Source: Bacteroidota bacterium (GTDB taxonomy: Bacteria; Bacteroidota; Ignavibacteria; UBA10030; UBA8401). From it: a stretch of 64,000 bases of DNA. Positions 17,309 through 25,982 of the stretch are shown here, one piece after another. The stretch spans positions 23,602-87,601 of the forward strand of contig JAJYOK010000014.1 of assembly GCA_021796215.1 (NCBI GenBank), read 5' to 3'. How positions within the stretch are numbered: position 1 is the stretch's first letter; each line of letters starts with the position of its first letter. Position numbers and translations under genes: made by a program. The notes beneath the pieces are model-generated. The model worked only from the letters and a program-made list of their open reading frames with translations, was not told the DNA's origin and did not search any database.

Positions 17309-18133
17309 ATGGACTTTATTGCCGGACGCAATCCCATTATTGAAGCACTGAAAGCCGGAACTCCGATCGAAAAAATCTACATCGTGCGCGGCGCGCATGG
17401 CGAGCCGATCAATCACATTCGCCGTCTTGCGCGGATGAAAAATATTCCTTATGCCGATGTTTCGCAGGAGCTTCTCGATCAATTATTCCAGAACTCGCAG
17501 ACGCAAGGTGTGCTTGCCGTTGTCGGCGAGAAAAAAGTTCTTTCTGTTGACGAATTACTTGAAATCGGACCCGCGCGGAATGAAAAACCTTTTCTCGTTA
17601 TCTTCGATGAGATTGAAGACCCGCACAATCTCGGTGCACTCATTCGCTCCGCATTGTGCGTTGGCGCGCACGGCGGCGTTATTCCGAAACATCACGCCGC
17701 TTCGGTAAGTCCGACTGTCGCAAAAACTTCAGCAGGAGCCAGCGAACATTTCCCCGTTGCAAAGGTCACGAACATTGCCACCACGATAGATGAATTGAAA
17801 GAAAAAGGAGTCTGGATTGTCGGCGCAGACCCGCGAGCGGAGAAAAGTTTCACGGAAATTGATTACACAATGCCAATTGCACTTGTCATCGGGAACGAAG
17901 GGAAAGGTATCCGGCGGCTTGTTCGGGAGAAATGCGACTTTTTGGTTAGAATTCCGATGTCGGGGAAATTCGATTCGCTCAATGCTTCTGTTGCCGGCGC
18001 ATTGATAATGTATGAAGTGTATAGAAAAAGGCATGAACAAAAACCAGTGCCGGAAACAACGATAGTGCCTCCTGAAGAAAATTCTGAACTTTCCGTTCAC
18101 GACGAAAGACCATCTCAAAATATTTCAGAATAA
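17309..18133 (+). CDS. rlmB: 23S rRNA (guanosine-2'-O)-methyltransferase RlmB-like (TrmH family)
   Basis: SPOUT-fold RNA 2'-O-methyltransferase. An N-terminal substrate-binding domain begins MDFIAGRNPIIEALK. It is followed by the three TrmH motifs: DEIEDPHNLGALIRSA (about 106-121), LVIGNEGKGIRRLV (about 192-205) and IPMSGKFDSLNASVAGAL (about 215-232), which form the knotted SAM site. A 35-residue polar tail follows. Length and N-terminal domain favour RlmB (G2251 of 23S rRNA) over other TrmH members. Confidence 0.9.
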   Translation: MDFIAGRNPIIEALKAGTPIEKIYIVRGAHGEPINHIRRLARMKNIPYADVSQELLDQLFQNSQTQGVLAVVGEKKVLSVDELLEIGPARNEKPFLVIFDEIEDPHNLGALIRSALCVGAHGGVIPKHHAASVSPTVAKTSAGASEHFPVAKVTNIATTIDELKEKGVWIVGADPRAEKSFTEIDYTMPIALVIGNEGKGIRRLVREKCDFLVRIPMSGKFDSLNASVAGALIMYEVYRKRHEQKPVPETTIVPPEENSELSVHDERPSQNISE

Positions 18134-18173
18134 AAAATGTGCGGTCACTCAAATACGAGCGCCGCACATTTTT
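18133..18173. terminator. bidirectional terminator between rlmB and the D-2-hydroxyacid dehydrogenase
   Basis: Perfect 12-bp stem AAAAATGTGCGG / CCGCACATTTTT with a 17-base loop, lying between convergent genes. A-rich and T-rich flanks allow it to work on both strands. Confidence 0.85.
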
Positions 18174-18192
18174 CCGCACAACTTCTTTCCCC

Positions 18193-19197
18193 TCACCTTA
18201 CCACGTACTTCGGCATTCCTTGCTCGAAGGCGAAAATATTATCCACTGTCGTTTCAAGAATCCGCTCTACCGCTTCGATGCTGTCGAACGCCATGTGCGG
18301 TGTGAGAATAACATTTTCCATTTTCAGCAGAATGTTTTTCTGGAGAAGCGCCTGCAATTTTTCCACCGGCACGTTGCGCGTCAGCATCTGATTTTCTTCC
18401 TTCACTAACTCTTCCCCCTCAAACACATCAAGTCCCGCTCCGCTGAAAATACCGTTGTTGAGCGCGTAATGCAAGGCGCGGGTTTCAATCAAATCGCCGC
18501 GTGCCGTGTTGATGAACAGCGCTCCTTTCTTCACGTTCTGAATATTCTCCATATTCAAAAGATGGTGCGTCTGTTGGTTCGACGGACAATGGAGCGTGAT
18601 AATATCCGAGCGCTGCATAAGCTCCGGCAGAGGAACATAGGTGAAGTCAAGTGTCTCGGCAAGAAAATGATTTTGTTTCACATCGTACACGATCACTTTC
18701 AATCCGAAACCGCGCGCCATTTTGATCACGTGTAAACCGATACTGCCGCCGCCGATGACGCCGAGAGTTTTTCCCTTCAGATCGGAGCCTTGTAATCCTT
18801 CAAGGGAAAAATCGTTGCGCAGTGTTCGGACGTACGCTTTGTGAATGTTGCGCGATAAGGAAAGGATCAGTGCAAAGGTATGCTCGGCAACGGTGTTCTC
18901 GCCGTAATACGGAACATTCATCACGGTAACACCGTGCTTCGCCGCTTCCTTTATGTTGATATGATTGAATCCCGTGCTGCGCGTTGCCAGAAGTTTCAGA
19001 TTCTTCAGTTTCGCGAGCAGTTCTTTTGTCACAACGGAATAAATGAACACCGAAATCACATCCGACTTTGCAAATTTCTGTACCGGCACATCCTGAATCT
19101 TTTCTGAAAAGAATTGTACGGACACAGTTTTGCCGAACTTCTTCCGAAGAAATTGTTCTTCGTGCTTTGTCGTTTCAAAAAATGTTATACTCTTCAT
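18193..19197 (-). CDS. D-lactate dehydrogenase-like 2-hydroxyacid dehydrogenase
   Basis: NAD-dependent D-isomer-specific 2-hydroxyacid dehydrogenase, probably reducing pyruvate to D-lactate. The NAD-binding GGGSIG is at 149-154. Catalytic residues are Arg233 in NTARGDLIET, Glu262 in GLDVFEGEE and His301 in TPHMAFDS. The sequence around EGEELVKEENQ matches the fermentative D-lactate dehydrogenase subgroup. Its ATG overlaps the stop of the NtrC-type regulator by 4 bases (ATGA), so it is translated from the same mRNA. That suggests the two-component system or its transcript is tied to fermentation, which is inference. Confidence 0.88.
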   Translation of the reverse strand: MKSITFFETTKHEEQFLRKKFGKTVSVQFFSEKIQDVPVQKFAKSDVISVFIYSVVTKELLAKLKNLKLLATRSTGFNHINIKEAAKHGVTVMNVPYYGENTVAEHTFALILSLSRNIHKAYVRTLRNDFSLEGLQGSDLKGKTLGVIGGGSIGLHVIKMARGFGLKVIVYDVKQNHFLAETLDFTYVPLPELMQRSDIITLHCPSNQQTHHLLNMENIQNVKKGALFINTARGDLIETRALHYALNNGIFSGAGLDVFEGEELVKEENQMLTRNVPVEKLQALLQKNILLKMENVILTPHMAFDSIEAVERILETTVDNIFAFEQGMPKYVVR

Positions 19198-20591
19198 TCG
19201 CCGGCACCTTGCGGGACGGAGGACTGTTTCACCGGAATATTCAACTCTTCCATTTTTCTGTACAACGACGATAAGCTGATTCCCAGCTCCTGCGCGGCAG
19301 ATTCTTTGTTGTTGCTGTGGCGCTGTAATGTCTGCTCGATGTAATGGCGCTCAAAATTCTTCGTTGCGTCTTTCAGCGACACGCTGCCCGATGTTGCCTC
19401 TCCGCTCACGTTCGGTCCCAGCTTTTGCATGTAATCCGGAAGATGTGTTGCATCAATATATTCGCTTTCACAGAAGATCATCGCACGCTCAATAACATTC
19501 TGCAATTCACGCACTTCTCCCTTCCAGTGGTACCTCATCAGAAGATTCATTGCCTGGTTTGTAATTCCTTTAACGGCGCGTCCCATTTCCTGGCGGTAAT
19601 CTTCAATGAAATGATTGACAAGCAGCGGAATATCATCCACACGCTCGACTAAAGATGGCAGATGGATTTCGACGACATTCAACCGATAAAACAAATCTTC
19701 CCGGAACCGGTTGTTGGCAACTTCCTCGCGCAAGTTGCGGTTGGTCGCCGCAATGATGCGCACATCAATCTTGATTGGATCGTTCGAGCCAACCGGAAAT
19801 ATTTCTCTCTGTTCGAGTGTGCGGAGCAATTTCACCTGAAGATGGTAAGGGATCTCACTCACTTCATCAAGCAAAAGCGTGCCGCCTTCTGCAAATTTGA
19901 AAATTCCATCTTTGTCTGCAACGGCGCCGGTAAACGAACCTTTCTTGTGTCCGAACAGCTCGCTTTCAAATAACGTTTCTACAATTGCGCCGCAGTTAAT
20001 TGCTGCAAACCGCTTGTGCTGGCGTTTGCCGTTGTAATGAATCGCGCGCGCGACAAGCTCTTTTCCCGTTCCGCTTTTTCCGCTGATCAGCACTGTGCCG
20101 TCGCTCGTTGCAACTTTTTTAATCGTTTGAAATACTTTTTGCATCGCCGCGCTCTGGCCGATAATTTTATCAAAATCATAATGGCGGTTCAACTCCTGAC
20201 GGAGAAGCGTGTTTTCAAGCGCCAAATCGCGGTGGGCAAGCAGTTTTTTAATCCGGAAGATCAGATCGTCAAACTCAATCGGCTTGAGAATGTAATCATA
20301 CGCGCCTTTGCGCAGCGCATCAACGGCAGTTTCTATGGAAGCGTACGCCGTTACGATGATGACAAAAGTTTGCGGAGAGCGCTGTGCGATTTTTTCAAGA
20401 AGCTCCGTGCCGCGCATTTCCGGCATTTCGATATCGGTGATAACAATATCGTACGGCGTTCGTGTCACTTTATCGAACGCCTGTTTTCCGTTCTCCGCTT
20501 CATCAACTTCATATCCTTCCTTGCGAAGAACAAACGAAAGCGATTCGCGGATCAATTCTTCATCATCGGCAATTAATATTCGTTCAGACAT
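19194..20591 (-). CDS. NtrC-family sigma-54 response regulator
   Basis: 465-aa transcription activator. The receiver domain has the phosphoacceptor Asp53 in DIVITDIEMPEM. The AAA+ domain has Walker A GKSGTGKE (171-178) and the sigma-54 contact loop GSFTGA (218-223), a known variant of GAFTGA. A Fis-type helix-turn-helix closes the protein (SAAQELGISLSSLYRKME). I chose ATG 20591, giving MSERILIADDEE after a GAAAGGAAC ribosome binding site; the open frame runs 28 codons further up, inside the kinase gene. It overlaps the kinase 3' end by 8 bases, so the two form a kinase-regulator pair. rpoN itself is not in view. Confidence 0.93.
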   Translation of the reverse strand: MSERILIADDEELIRESLSFVLRKEGYEVDEAENGKQAFDKVTRTPYDIVITDIEMPEMRGTELLEKIAQRSPQTFVIIVTAYASIETAVDALRKGAYDYILKPIEFDDLIFRIKKLLAHRDLALENTLLRQELNRHYDFDKIIGQSAAMQKVFQTIKKVATSDGTVLISGKSGTGKELVARAIHYNGKRQHKRFAAINCGAIVETLFESELFGHKKGSFTGAVADKDGIFKFAEGGTLLLDEVSEIPYHLQVKLLRTLEQREIFPVGSNDPIKIDVRIIAATNRNLREEVANNRFREDLFYRLNVVEIHLPSLVERVDDIPLLVNHFIEDYRQEMGRAVKGITNQAMNLLMRYHWKGEVRELQNVIERAMIFCESEYIDATHLPDYMQKLGPNVSGEATSGSVSLKDATKNFERHYIEQTLQRHSNNKESAAQELGISLSSLYRKMEELNIPVKQSSVPQGAGE

Positions 20592-22056
20592 TGCGTGTTC
20601 CTTTCTCGGCAGAGTCCCTTCGGGACAAAGGCAAAACAACGGTGAAGGTACTTCCTTCACGTTCACTGCTTTCAACGACGATATCGCCGCCGAAATTTTT
20701 CATAATTCCGTAACTTACCCACAAACCGAGACCCGTTCCTTTCCCCACTTCCTTTGTCGTGAAAAACGGGTCGAAAATTTTCTCCATATCGGCGTCGGCA
20801 ATTCCTTTCCCCGTGTCGCTTATTTTTACTTCAACCACATTTCTATTTGTCCGTGAGATAACGCTGATTTTTCCCTGTCTCCCCTCGCATGCATCCACAG
20901 CGTTCATCAAAATATTGAGGAACACCTGCACCAGCTGGTCGGGGACAACGTATGCCAGCGGCAAGTCATCATCGAAATGCGTTTCAAATGAAATGTCGTG
21001 CACCTTCTTGCCGTACTGAACAATGTTCAGCGCGTCGCGGAGTATGGCGTTCACATCGGCATGCTTTATCTCATACGCAGACGGACGGGAAAAATCTACC
21101 AGCTCGCGGATAATTTTCGCGATGCGGTTCACCTGATTCTTCACCAGTTCTAATTTGTCCTGCGCAAACTTATCTTTCGTTGTTCGCTGGATAACCTGAA
21201 CGAGAGAAGAAATAGATGTCAGCGGATTGCCGACTTCGTGTGCAATACCGGCAGCAAGTGTTCCGAACGTTTCCATTTTTTGTGAGCGCACGAGCTGCTG
21301 CTCGAGCATTTTTTGTTCGGTAATGTCGCGGTGAGCGCCGAGAAATCCAACCACGATTCCTTCGCTGTCAATGATCGGCGAGATAACTAATTCTGTGTGA
21401 ATCAGCCGTCCGTCTTTCCGTCGGTTCTGAATTTGTCCCACCCACTCTTTCCCCGTAAGAATTCTATCCCACACCGTGCGCCAGAATTCTTTGCTTTGCA
21501 ATCCGCTGCTGAGGAGGTTCGGGTTGCTGCCGATAATTTCTTCTTTGGTATATCCGGTTACATGCTCGAATGCCGGATTCACATAAATAATTTTTCCTTT
21601 TGCATCTGTAATTTCGATCGGGTTGACCGTGTGATGGATCACTTCCGAAAAGCGGAGAAGGTCAAGTTCCTTTTTTTGCTGTTCAGTAATATCCTTCGTG
21701 ATCAGAACATAATAATCGGGCGCAACGGTGTCGAACTTCTTCAGCGTCAACTCAACATCGGCAACCCGTCCATACGGAAGAACAAACTGCGTCTTAAACT
21801 GATGTTCGGCTTCGCAGCCGTTCATTGCTTCCAATAACTCAGCGCGCGCCGGTTCATTCATAATTTCAAAAATGGAATCAAGCTGAACTTCAGCGGTTCC
21901 ATTGGAAAGAAATCGTGCCGCCGCGGTATTATTGTCCACCAATGAGCCGTTCTTGTCCAGAATGAAAATCAATTCCGGTAGAAGGTCAAAAACACGGCCG
22001 AATTTCGAATATTTTACTGGCATACGCCTGGATTTCTTAGCGGATTTTTCTTTCAT
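20584..22056 (-). CDS. PAS-domain sensor histidine kinase (NtrB-like, soluble)
   Basis: 490-aa cytoplasmic kinase without membrane segments. It has a PAS domain at about 20-125, a second at about 135-247 (with NPAFEHVTGYTKEEIIG and the PAC end FLGAHRDITEQ), the phosphoacceptor His273 in GIAHEVGNPLTS, and the ATPase N, G1 and G2 boxes (NILMNAVDACEG, DTGKGI, KGTGLGLWVSYGI). It should phosphorylate the NtrC-type regulator encoded immediately downstream. With no transmembrane part, the signal is intracellular. Its last codons contain the TCCC-TTC-GGGA palindrome. Confidence 0.93.
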   Translation of the reverse strand: MKEKSAKKSRRMPVKYSKFGRVFDLLPELIFILDKNGSLVDNNTAAARFLSNGTAEVQLDSIFEIMNEPARAELLEAMNGCEAEHQFKTQFVLPYGRVADVELTLKKFDTVAPDYYVLITKDITEQQKKELDLLRFSEVIHHTVNPIEITDAKGKIIYVNPAFEHVTGYTKEEIIGSNPNLLSSGLQSKEFWRTVWDRILTGKEWVGQIQNRRKDGRLIHTELVISPIIDSEGIVVGFLGAHRDITEQKMLEQQLVRSQKMETFGTLAAGIAHEVGNPLTSISSLVQVIQRTTKDKFAQDKLELVKNQVNRIAKIIRELVDFSRPSAYEIKHADVNAILRDALNIVQYGKKVHDISFETHFDDDLPLAYVVPDQLVQVFLNILMNAVDACEGRQGKISVISRTNRNVVEVKISDTGKGIADADMEKIFDPFFTTKEVGKGTGLGLWVSYGIMKNFGGDIVVESSEREGSTFTVVLPLSRRDSAEKGTRNV

Positions 22057-22306
22057 TGGCTCAACTTTTATGCCACTATCTCAGATTTAGGAATAGCGAT
22101 TGGTTAAGTAATTCGACAATACACACGACGTTACACAAATGTATTCCCAAAATCAAGAAACGAGCGGGATTTTTTTCCAATAATATGGAGTTATGTGGCG
22201 TGTTTTCCCCTAAATAAAAATGGAAGGTCTCAGTTTCTCGTAAGCTTCTTCAGGGTTTGTCCCTGTCACAGCAATTTACGAGAATAGCTTACGTACTATT
22301 TTATGA

Positions 22307-22774
22307 TCATTCTTTTTTCGCCCACGATTGCAATTCTATAATGTTCCCTTCAGTGTCGCGCACGTAACACCACGTTACTGTATCGCCGGCTGCGGTTTGC
22401 AAACTCACTACTTCTCCCACAGCTTTGCCGCCGGCTTCAATCACCACACGCCGTGCATCGGCAACATCAGCAACAGAAAATGCAATATGTCCGAATCCCG
22501 GACGATTCACAGCAGGAAACATCCCTTGCTCAAAAAGAGAATACGAGTAGATTTCTAAAGTCGGACCATTATCCCCGTATCCCGGAAGCCGCAAATGTTC
22601 GCCGTGTAATTCCGAACCGGGCACTCCCGTTCCCCGCTCCAGATCATTCCCTTTATAGTGCCGCTCTGGCGGAACTGGCGTACATCCAAAAACTTCCCGG
22701 TAAAATTGCGACAGCTTCTTCCAGTCTCGGGCTATAAGATTTGTATGAACATACTTTGCTTGCAGTAATGCCAT
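22307..22774 (-). CDS. VOC (glyoxalase/bleomycin-resistance fold) family protein
   Basis: 155-aa single-unit vicinal-oxygen-chelate protein. The start LLQAKYVHTNLIARDWKKLSQFY and the later GFGHIAFSVADV and GNIIELQSW blocks are the paired beta-alpha-beta-beta-beta modules with metal ligands His and Glu. A GAGGA ribosome binding site precedes the ATG. Substrate is unknown: glyoxalase, dioxygenase and antibiotic-binding members share this fold. Flanked by repeats on both sides. Confidence 0.8.
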   Translation of the reverse strand: MALLQAKYVHTNLIARDWKKLSQFYREVFGCTPVPPERHYKGNDLERGTGVPGSELHGEHLRLPGYGDNGPTLEIYSYSLFEQGMFPAVNRPGFGHIAFSVADVADARRVVIEAGGKAVGEVVSLQTAAGDTVTWCYVRDTEGNIIELQSWAKKE

Positions 22775-22912
22775 TTGTTTTTCCTCATTTCACTCGGACA
22801 GAACATTGCACATTTGTCATGCTGACTCTGAGCGCAGCGAAGAGGAAGCATCCAGTTTTTTAATTCTCTCGTTCCTTTGCTCCGTGAGCTAACTTACCCG
22901 CTTAGAGCATTT

Positions 22913-22957
22913 GTCATTCCCGCGAAGCCGCGTTCTACGCTGCGAAAGCGGGAATCT
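22913..22957. repeat. GTCATTCCCGCG-type palindromic repeat
   Basis: ATTCCCGC (22916-22923) pairs with GCGGGAAT (22948-22955), with an inner GAAGCCGCG/CGCTGCG fold. The same sequence type forms the core of the 47588-47741 element and, degenerately, the 17107-17268 copy and the 30233-30298 repeat. The surrounding 22775-22992 gap holds no gene. Confidence 0.6.
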
Positions 22958-22992
22958 ATCTTCTCATCCCCACCGCTCTTTCTCCACTTCGT

Positions 22993-23244
22993 TCACATCT
23001 TGTTTGCTTCTCTCTTTGCTCTCATTCGTTCAAGTAAGTTGAACACATCGTCCGGCCGGAACATAAGATATAAGCCGATAAGTAAATGGACAACTCCGTT
23101 GAGCAGTGTATAGTCTTGCGCCTCGGTTTGCGGGTGAAATGACCCGAACAACATTGCAAGCAAATAAAGAAGCGGACCGATGGCACCGATGAACAGCCAT
23201 AAGCCGAGAAGTATCGCACCGACAATAAATATATCTTTTCTCAT
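22993..23244 (-). CDS. small two-helix membrane protein, unknown
   Basis: 83-aa hydrophobic protein. Two membrane segments are visible (about 6-34 and 46-62), followed by a basic tail (NLLERMRAKREANKM). A good AAGGAG ribosome binding site lies before the ATG. No domain recognised. It stands alone at the edge of the accessory island. Confidence 0.6.
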   Translation of the reverse strand: MRKDIFIVGAILLGLWLFIGAIGPLLYLLAMLFGSFHPQTEAQDYTLLNGVVHLLIGLYLMFRPDDVFNLLERMRAKREANKM

Positions 23245-23283
23245 CGTAAGTTCTCCTTATTATGTTTCCATCATTACTATCAC

Positions 23284-23330
23284 CTCGTTCCCAAATGGAA
23301 CACACCTTTGGAACTCTGTTTGGGGACGAG
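23284..23330. repeat. inverted repeat at the distal end of the cassette array
   Basis: CTCGTTCCCAAA (23284-23295) and TTTGGGGACGAG (23319-23330) pair at 11 of 12 positions. The loop also contains GGAACACACC and TTTGGAA. It fills the gap between the small membrane gene and the last cassette. Confidence 0.6.
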
Positions 23331-23387
23331 ATGAAATTTTTTGTCGCCGCTGTACTTTATTCTCTTGACTCTTTACTTATTAAAGAG

Positions 23388-23394
23388 GTTAGGC
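23388..23394 (-). other. half attC core (R-box GCCTAAC) ending the cassette array
   Basis: On the minus strand GCCTAAC begins 34 bases after the stop of the 23429-23887 gene, where an attC site would start. No matching GTTRRRY box is found before 23245, so the site looks truncated. Confidence 0.45.
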
Positions 23395-23428
23395 AGCACA
23401 CACTATTCATCTTTCGATTAAGATACAT

Positions 23429-23887
23429 TTACTTCCCTTGTTTTGCTTTTCCATATTCAGAAAGAAAAATATCTCTGCTTACGTCATTGATCTGATTTGC
23501 CAATGCTGCAATTGTATCAAAATTCTCTTCCTTTTCTAATTTCTCGAGAACTACCCGAATCTGAATCATTAGAGAATGCAATTTGTTTTGCCTGGAGTCA
23601 GAAAGATCAAGCATAAGAGCGATTTTGTTGCTAGTCAATATTAACCGCTCTATTGTATCGCGTACATCTTTGTGTGTTTCGCCGTCCGCGCGAGCATACT
23701 TCATAAGACCAAGTCTGCCCACAATTGATTGATAATCAGCGATAGTGTCACGGAGTTCGCGAATCCAATCTTGGCGATATTTAGAAACTACATTTGCCCG
23801 GAATTGTAATCGGGCAACATACATTGAGACAATTGCGCCGATAAATACTCCAAGTAATGCTGATAAGGCTGGTATGTATATTTGCAT
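23429..23887 (-). CDS. membrane-anchored protein of unknown function (integron cassette C)
   Basis: About 152 aa from ATG 23887 (an upstream in-frame ATG at 23923 would add 12 residues). One N-terminal membrane anchor (IYIPALSALLGVFIGAIVSMY) precedes a long, charged, largely helical cytoplasmic part (residues about 30-150). No known domain recognised. It lies directly after an attC site and is followed by an R-box, so it is the third cassette of the array. Role unknown. Confidence 0.6.
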   Translation of the reverse strand: MQIYIPALSALLGVFIGAIVSMYVARLQFRANVVSKYRQDWIRELRDTIADYQSIVGRLGLMKYARADGETHKDVRDTIERLILTSNKIALMLDLSDSRQNKLHSLMIQIRVVLEKLEKEENFDTIAALANQINDVSRDIFLSEYGKAKQGK

Positions 23888-23930
23888 GTTATTGATCGTA
23901 ACAGATTGTAAGTATGGACACATTTGTGCT

Positions 23931-24093
23931 GCCTAACGGACTGGAACTAACCTGCGTGCAAACGTTTTAGCGGGTTGAGTTCGTTTTTAAATCGCCGATA
24001 ACTTCTCGTTACGTATGTTGTGTGTTCGTTTCTCAACACTCATATTTCAGGCGCGTCGGCGGTTTGCACGTCAGGTTGAGTGACTTGTTAGGC
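23931..24093 (-). other. attC recombination site (integron cassette attachment site)
   Basis: The 163-bp site has outer boxes GCCTAAC (23931-23937) and GTTAGGC (24087-24093), the RYYYAAC/GTTRRRY consensus. Inner arms AACCTGCGTGCAAAC (23949-23963) and GTTTGCACG-T-CAGGTT (24062-24077) pair over 15 bp with a single unpaired T at 24071. That extrahelical base is the strand-choice hallmark of attC. It begins 8 bases after the stop of the upstream cassette gene. Confidence 0.8.
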
Positions 24094-24101
24094 AACAGCA
24101 T

Positions 24102-25229
24102 TTACTTACTTAATGATGAATGAAGAAATTCTGATAGTTGTCGTTTTACCAAACCTTTAGAATAACTCACTGCATATATTTTATCGCCAACACACAGAAG
24201 ATTTGTAATTTCATTTACATCTTTTGATAAAGATTCATCTAAAGGTAATCCTTCATTATCAGCATAAATCCAGTTTTCGCCAAAATTAGTTGTAAGATAT
24301 AATCCACATTTTTCATTAGAAGTAAAACGAGACGAGTTCAGAGCATAAACACTATCAGTGATTGTAAAAAGTTTAGTAACTCTTTCACCTTTTTGCGGAA
24401 GTCCAGTTGCAACTTTCTTAAAAATCTCGCTGTTGTTTGAAATGTAAAATACTGATGATGATGTTCGTGCGAATAGACTACTGTCATTGATTGAGAGTAG
24501 TTGATAGACATTGCCAGAAAAAACATCGCTGGTTGAATATTGTTTACCATCCTCCCAAACGTAACGTTTAATCGCCTCGGGATAAAACCCTTTCCAATTG
24601 ATACAAGTATTAATTGATTGATAAAGATGCCCTCCATTGCTTCCACCAATCACAATATTTTTCATATCACAAAATGAATATAATTCTAAATCTGATACTT
24701 GCTTCCATTCTAATCCTTTGTTTGTAGAGCGGTAAATGGAATTTTGTTCAGAAAGTTTTTCTTGAATAATTATTACAATTGTGTCACCTCTGCATATAAG
24801 ATCACCAACTGATGATAGAATCGGAAGTCCCTTTCGTGCAGGTATCCAATCTTTCCCACCATTTGAAGAAAGATATATACCCCCATCTGTTGCTACGTAA
24901 ATATTTTCTGCACATTGAAATATTTTAGAGACGTTTGATATTTTTGGTAAGCCGTTTCTAGAGCTTTTCCAAGTATTTCCCTCATCTGTTGAAATATACA
25001 CGCCACCACGAGCCTCAATTGGAGTGTCGTACAAAAGTTTAATGTCTCGAAAATCATAAATTCCGATTACAAGCGTTTTACGAAGCGATACTATCCCAGA
25101 AATATTATATTCTTTTTGAGATAAATTTGAAACCGGTGGCTCACATTGAATCCATTGAGCATTAAGTTCAATTGCAACAAGGAAACAAAAAATAAATAGA
25201 GAAAATAATTGCTTGAAGAATTGTTTCAT
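24102..25229 (-). CDS. exported BNR/Asp-box repeat protein (integron cassette B, second gene)
   Basis: 375-aa secreted or periplasmic protein. Signal peptide KQFFKQLFSLFIFCFLVAI ending near LNAQ. At least four Asp-box-like turns are visible: STDEGNTW (about 80), SSNGGKDW (about 123), STNKGLEW (about 168) and TTNFGENW (near 316). This is the beta-propeller pattern of sialidase, YCF48 and sortilin-like proteins, but no catalytic residues for a sialidase are evident. Codon use is strikingly AT-rich against the flanking core genes. The 5' end overlaps the upstream PD-(D/E)XK-like gene by 4 bases; the 3' end meets an attC site. Confidence 0.7.
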   Translation of the reverse strand: MKQFFKQLFSLFIFCFLVAIELNAQWIQCEPPVSNLSQKEYNISGIVSLRKTLVIGIYDFRDIKLLYDTPIEARGGVYISTDEGNTWKSSRNGLPKISNVSKIFQCAENIYVATDGGIYLSSNGGKDWIPARKGLPILSSVGDLICRGDTIVIIIQEKLSEQNSIYRSTNKGLEWKQVSDLELYSFCDMKNIVIGGSNGGHLYQSINTCINWKGFYPEAIKRYVWEDGKQYSTSDVFSGNVYQLLSINDSSLFARTSSSVFYISNNSEIFKKVATGLPQKGERVTKLFTITDSVYALNSSRFTSNEKCGLYLTTNFGENWIYADNEGLPLDESLSKDVNEITNLLCVGDKIYAVSYSKGLVKRQLSEFLHSSLSK

Positions 25230-25765
25230 TTTATGACCTCAATATTTGTAAGACGATAAACTTTATCATCATCAATAACAAAATAATTGTTTTTCTTAAA
25301 GACCTCGATAGTATTCAATACATCAAATGAATCTTTTATGGGAAAGCGAGAAAAATGTAAGGCGACTCTACTACAATCCTTTATTGAGTTGATTTTTTGA
25401 ATATCATTCAGAAAAGATTTGTCTTTTCGTTTATCAATTGAGTATTTCAATTCTATTGCTATGAAGATTGGTAACTGCCAAAGATTGCTTCCGGGAGTTG
25501 GGGACTGAGGATGAAGAATTGCAATATCGAGTTTTTGATATGCGGAAACAGTATTCGGATAAGGATATTCAGATTTTACAATGTGAATTGGAGATTTTTC
25601 TGAATCGGCATTGTGAATATAGACGTCTATCTTTTCCTTTAGAAGATGAACAAGTTTGATTTTAATATCAGATTCCGATAAATAGTCAAACTTGTTATTT
25701 TGAAAATCCAATACAAGTTCATTAATGGATTTTCGAGTCGCTTCCAATATTTGTTTTCTGTTCAT
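25226..25765 (-). CDS. PD-(D/E)XK nuclease-like protein (integron cassette B, first gene)
   Basis: 179-aa AT-rich gene. The segment KLDIAIL (about 78-84) followed by FIAIELKYSIDKR (about 101-113) gives the D-(x)n-E-x-K pattern of the restriction-endonuclease-like fold. It could be an orphan nuclease, a defence or anti-phage component, or a DNA-binding relic. The stop overlaps the start of the BNR-repeat gene, so the cassette is bicistronic. Function beyond the fold is not claimed. Confidence 0.6.
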   Translation of the reverse strand: MNRKQILEATRKSINELVLDFQNNKFDYLSESDIKIKLVHLLKEKIDVYIHNADSEKSPIHIVKSEYPYPNTVSAYQKLDIAILHPQSPTPGSNLWQLPIFIAIELKYSIDKRKDKSFLNDIQKINSIKDCSRVALHFSRFPIKDSFDVLNTIEVFKKNNYFVIDDDKVYRLTNIEVIK

Positions 25766-25787
25766 TTGGTACGATGCTGACGCTGTT

Positions 25788-25977
25788 GCCTAACGGCATG
25801 GTGGCTAAGGCGCAGCCCAAAACTACAATGCCGATTTTGTTAAACATATTTTATAATTACAAAAATCTTTCATAATACTAATACCTTTGATAAGTTAGCC
25901 GAAACGGAATGACCAACTCTAAAATTTGTAAAATGCCAAATGCGAAAACGCTGTCGCCCTTGAGCCACTGGTTATAC
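25788..25977 (-). other. attC recombination site (integron cassette attachment site)
   Basis: Outer boxes are GCCTAAC (25788-25794) and GTTATAC (25971-25977). Inner arms TGGCTAAGG (25802-25810) and CCTT-G-AGCCA (25958-25967) pair fully apart from one extrahelical G at 25962. The 190-bp length is at the long end for attC sites. It begins 5 bases after the stop of the 25983-26582 gene. Confidence 0.75.
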
Positions 25978-25982
25978 AAACT

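Noticed and set aside
20592..20675. 28-codon extension of the NtrC-type regulator
   Set aside because: It lies inside the histidine kinase gene and lacks receiver-domain similarity; ATG 20591 has a ribosome binding site.
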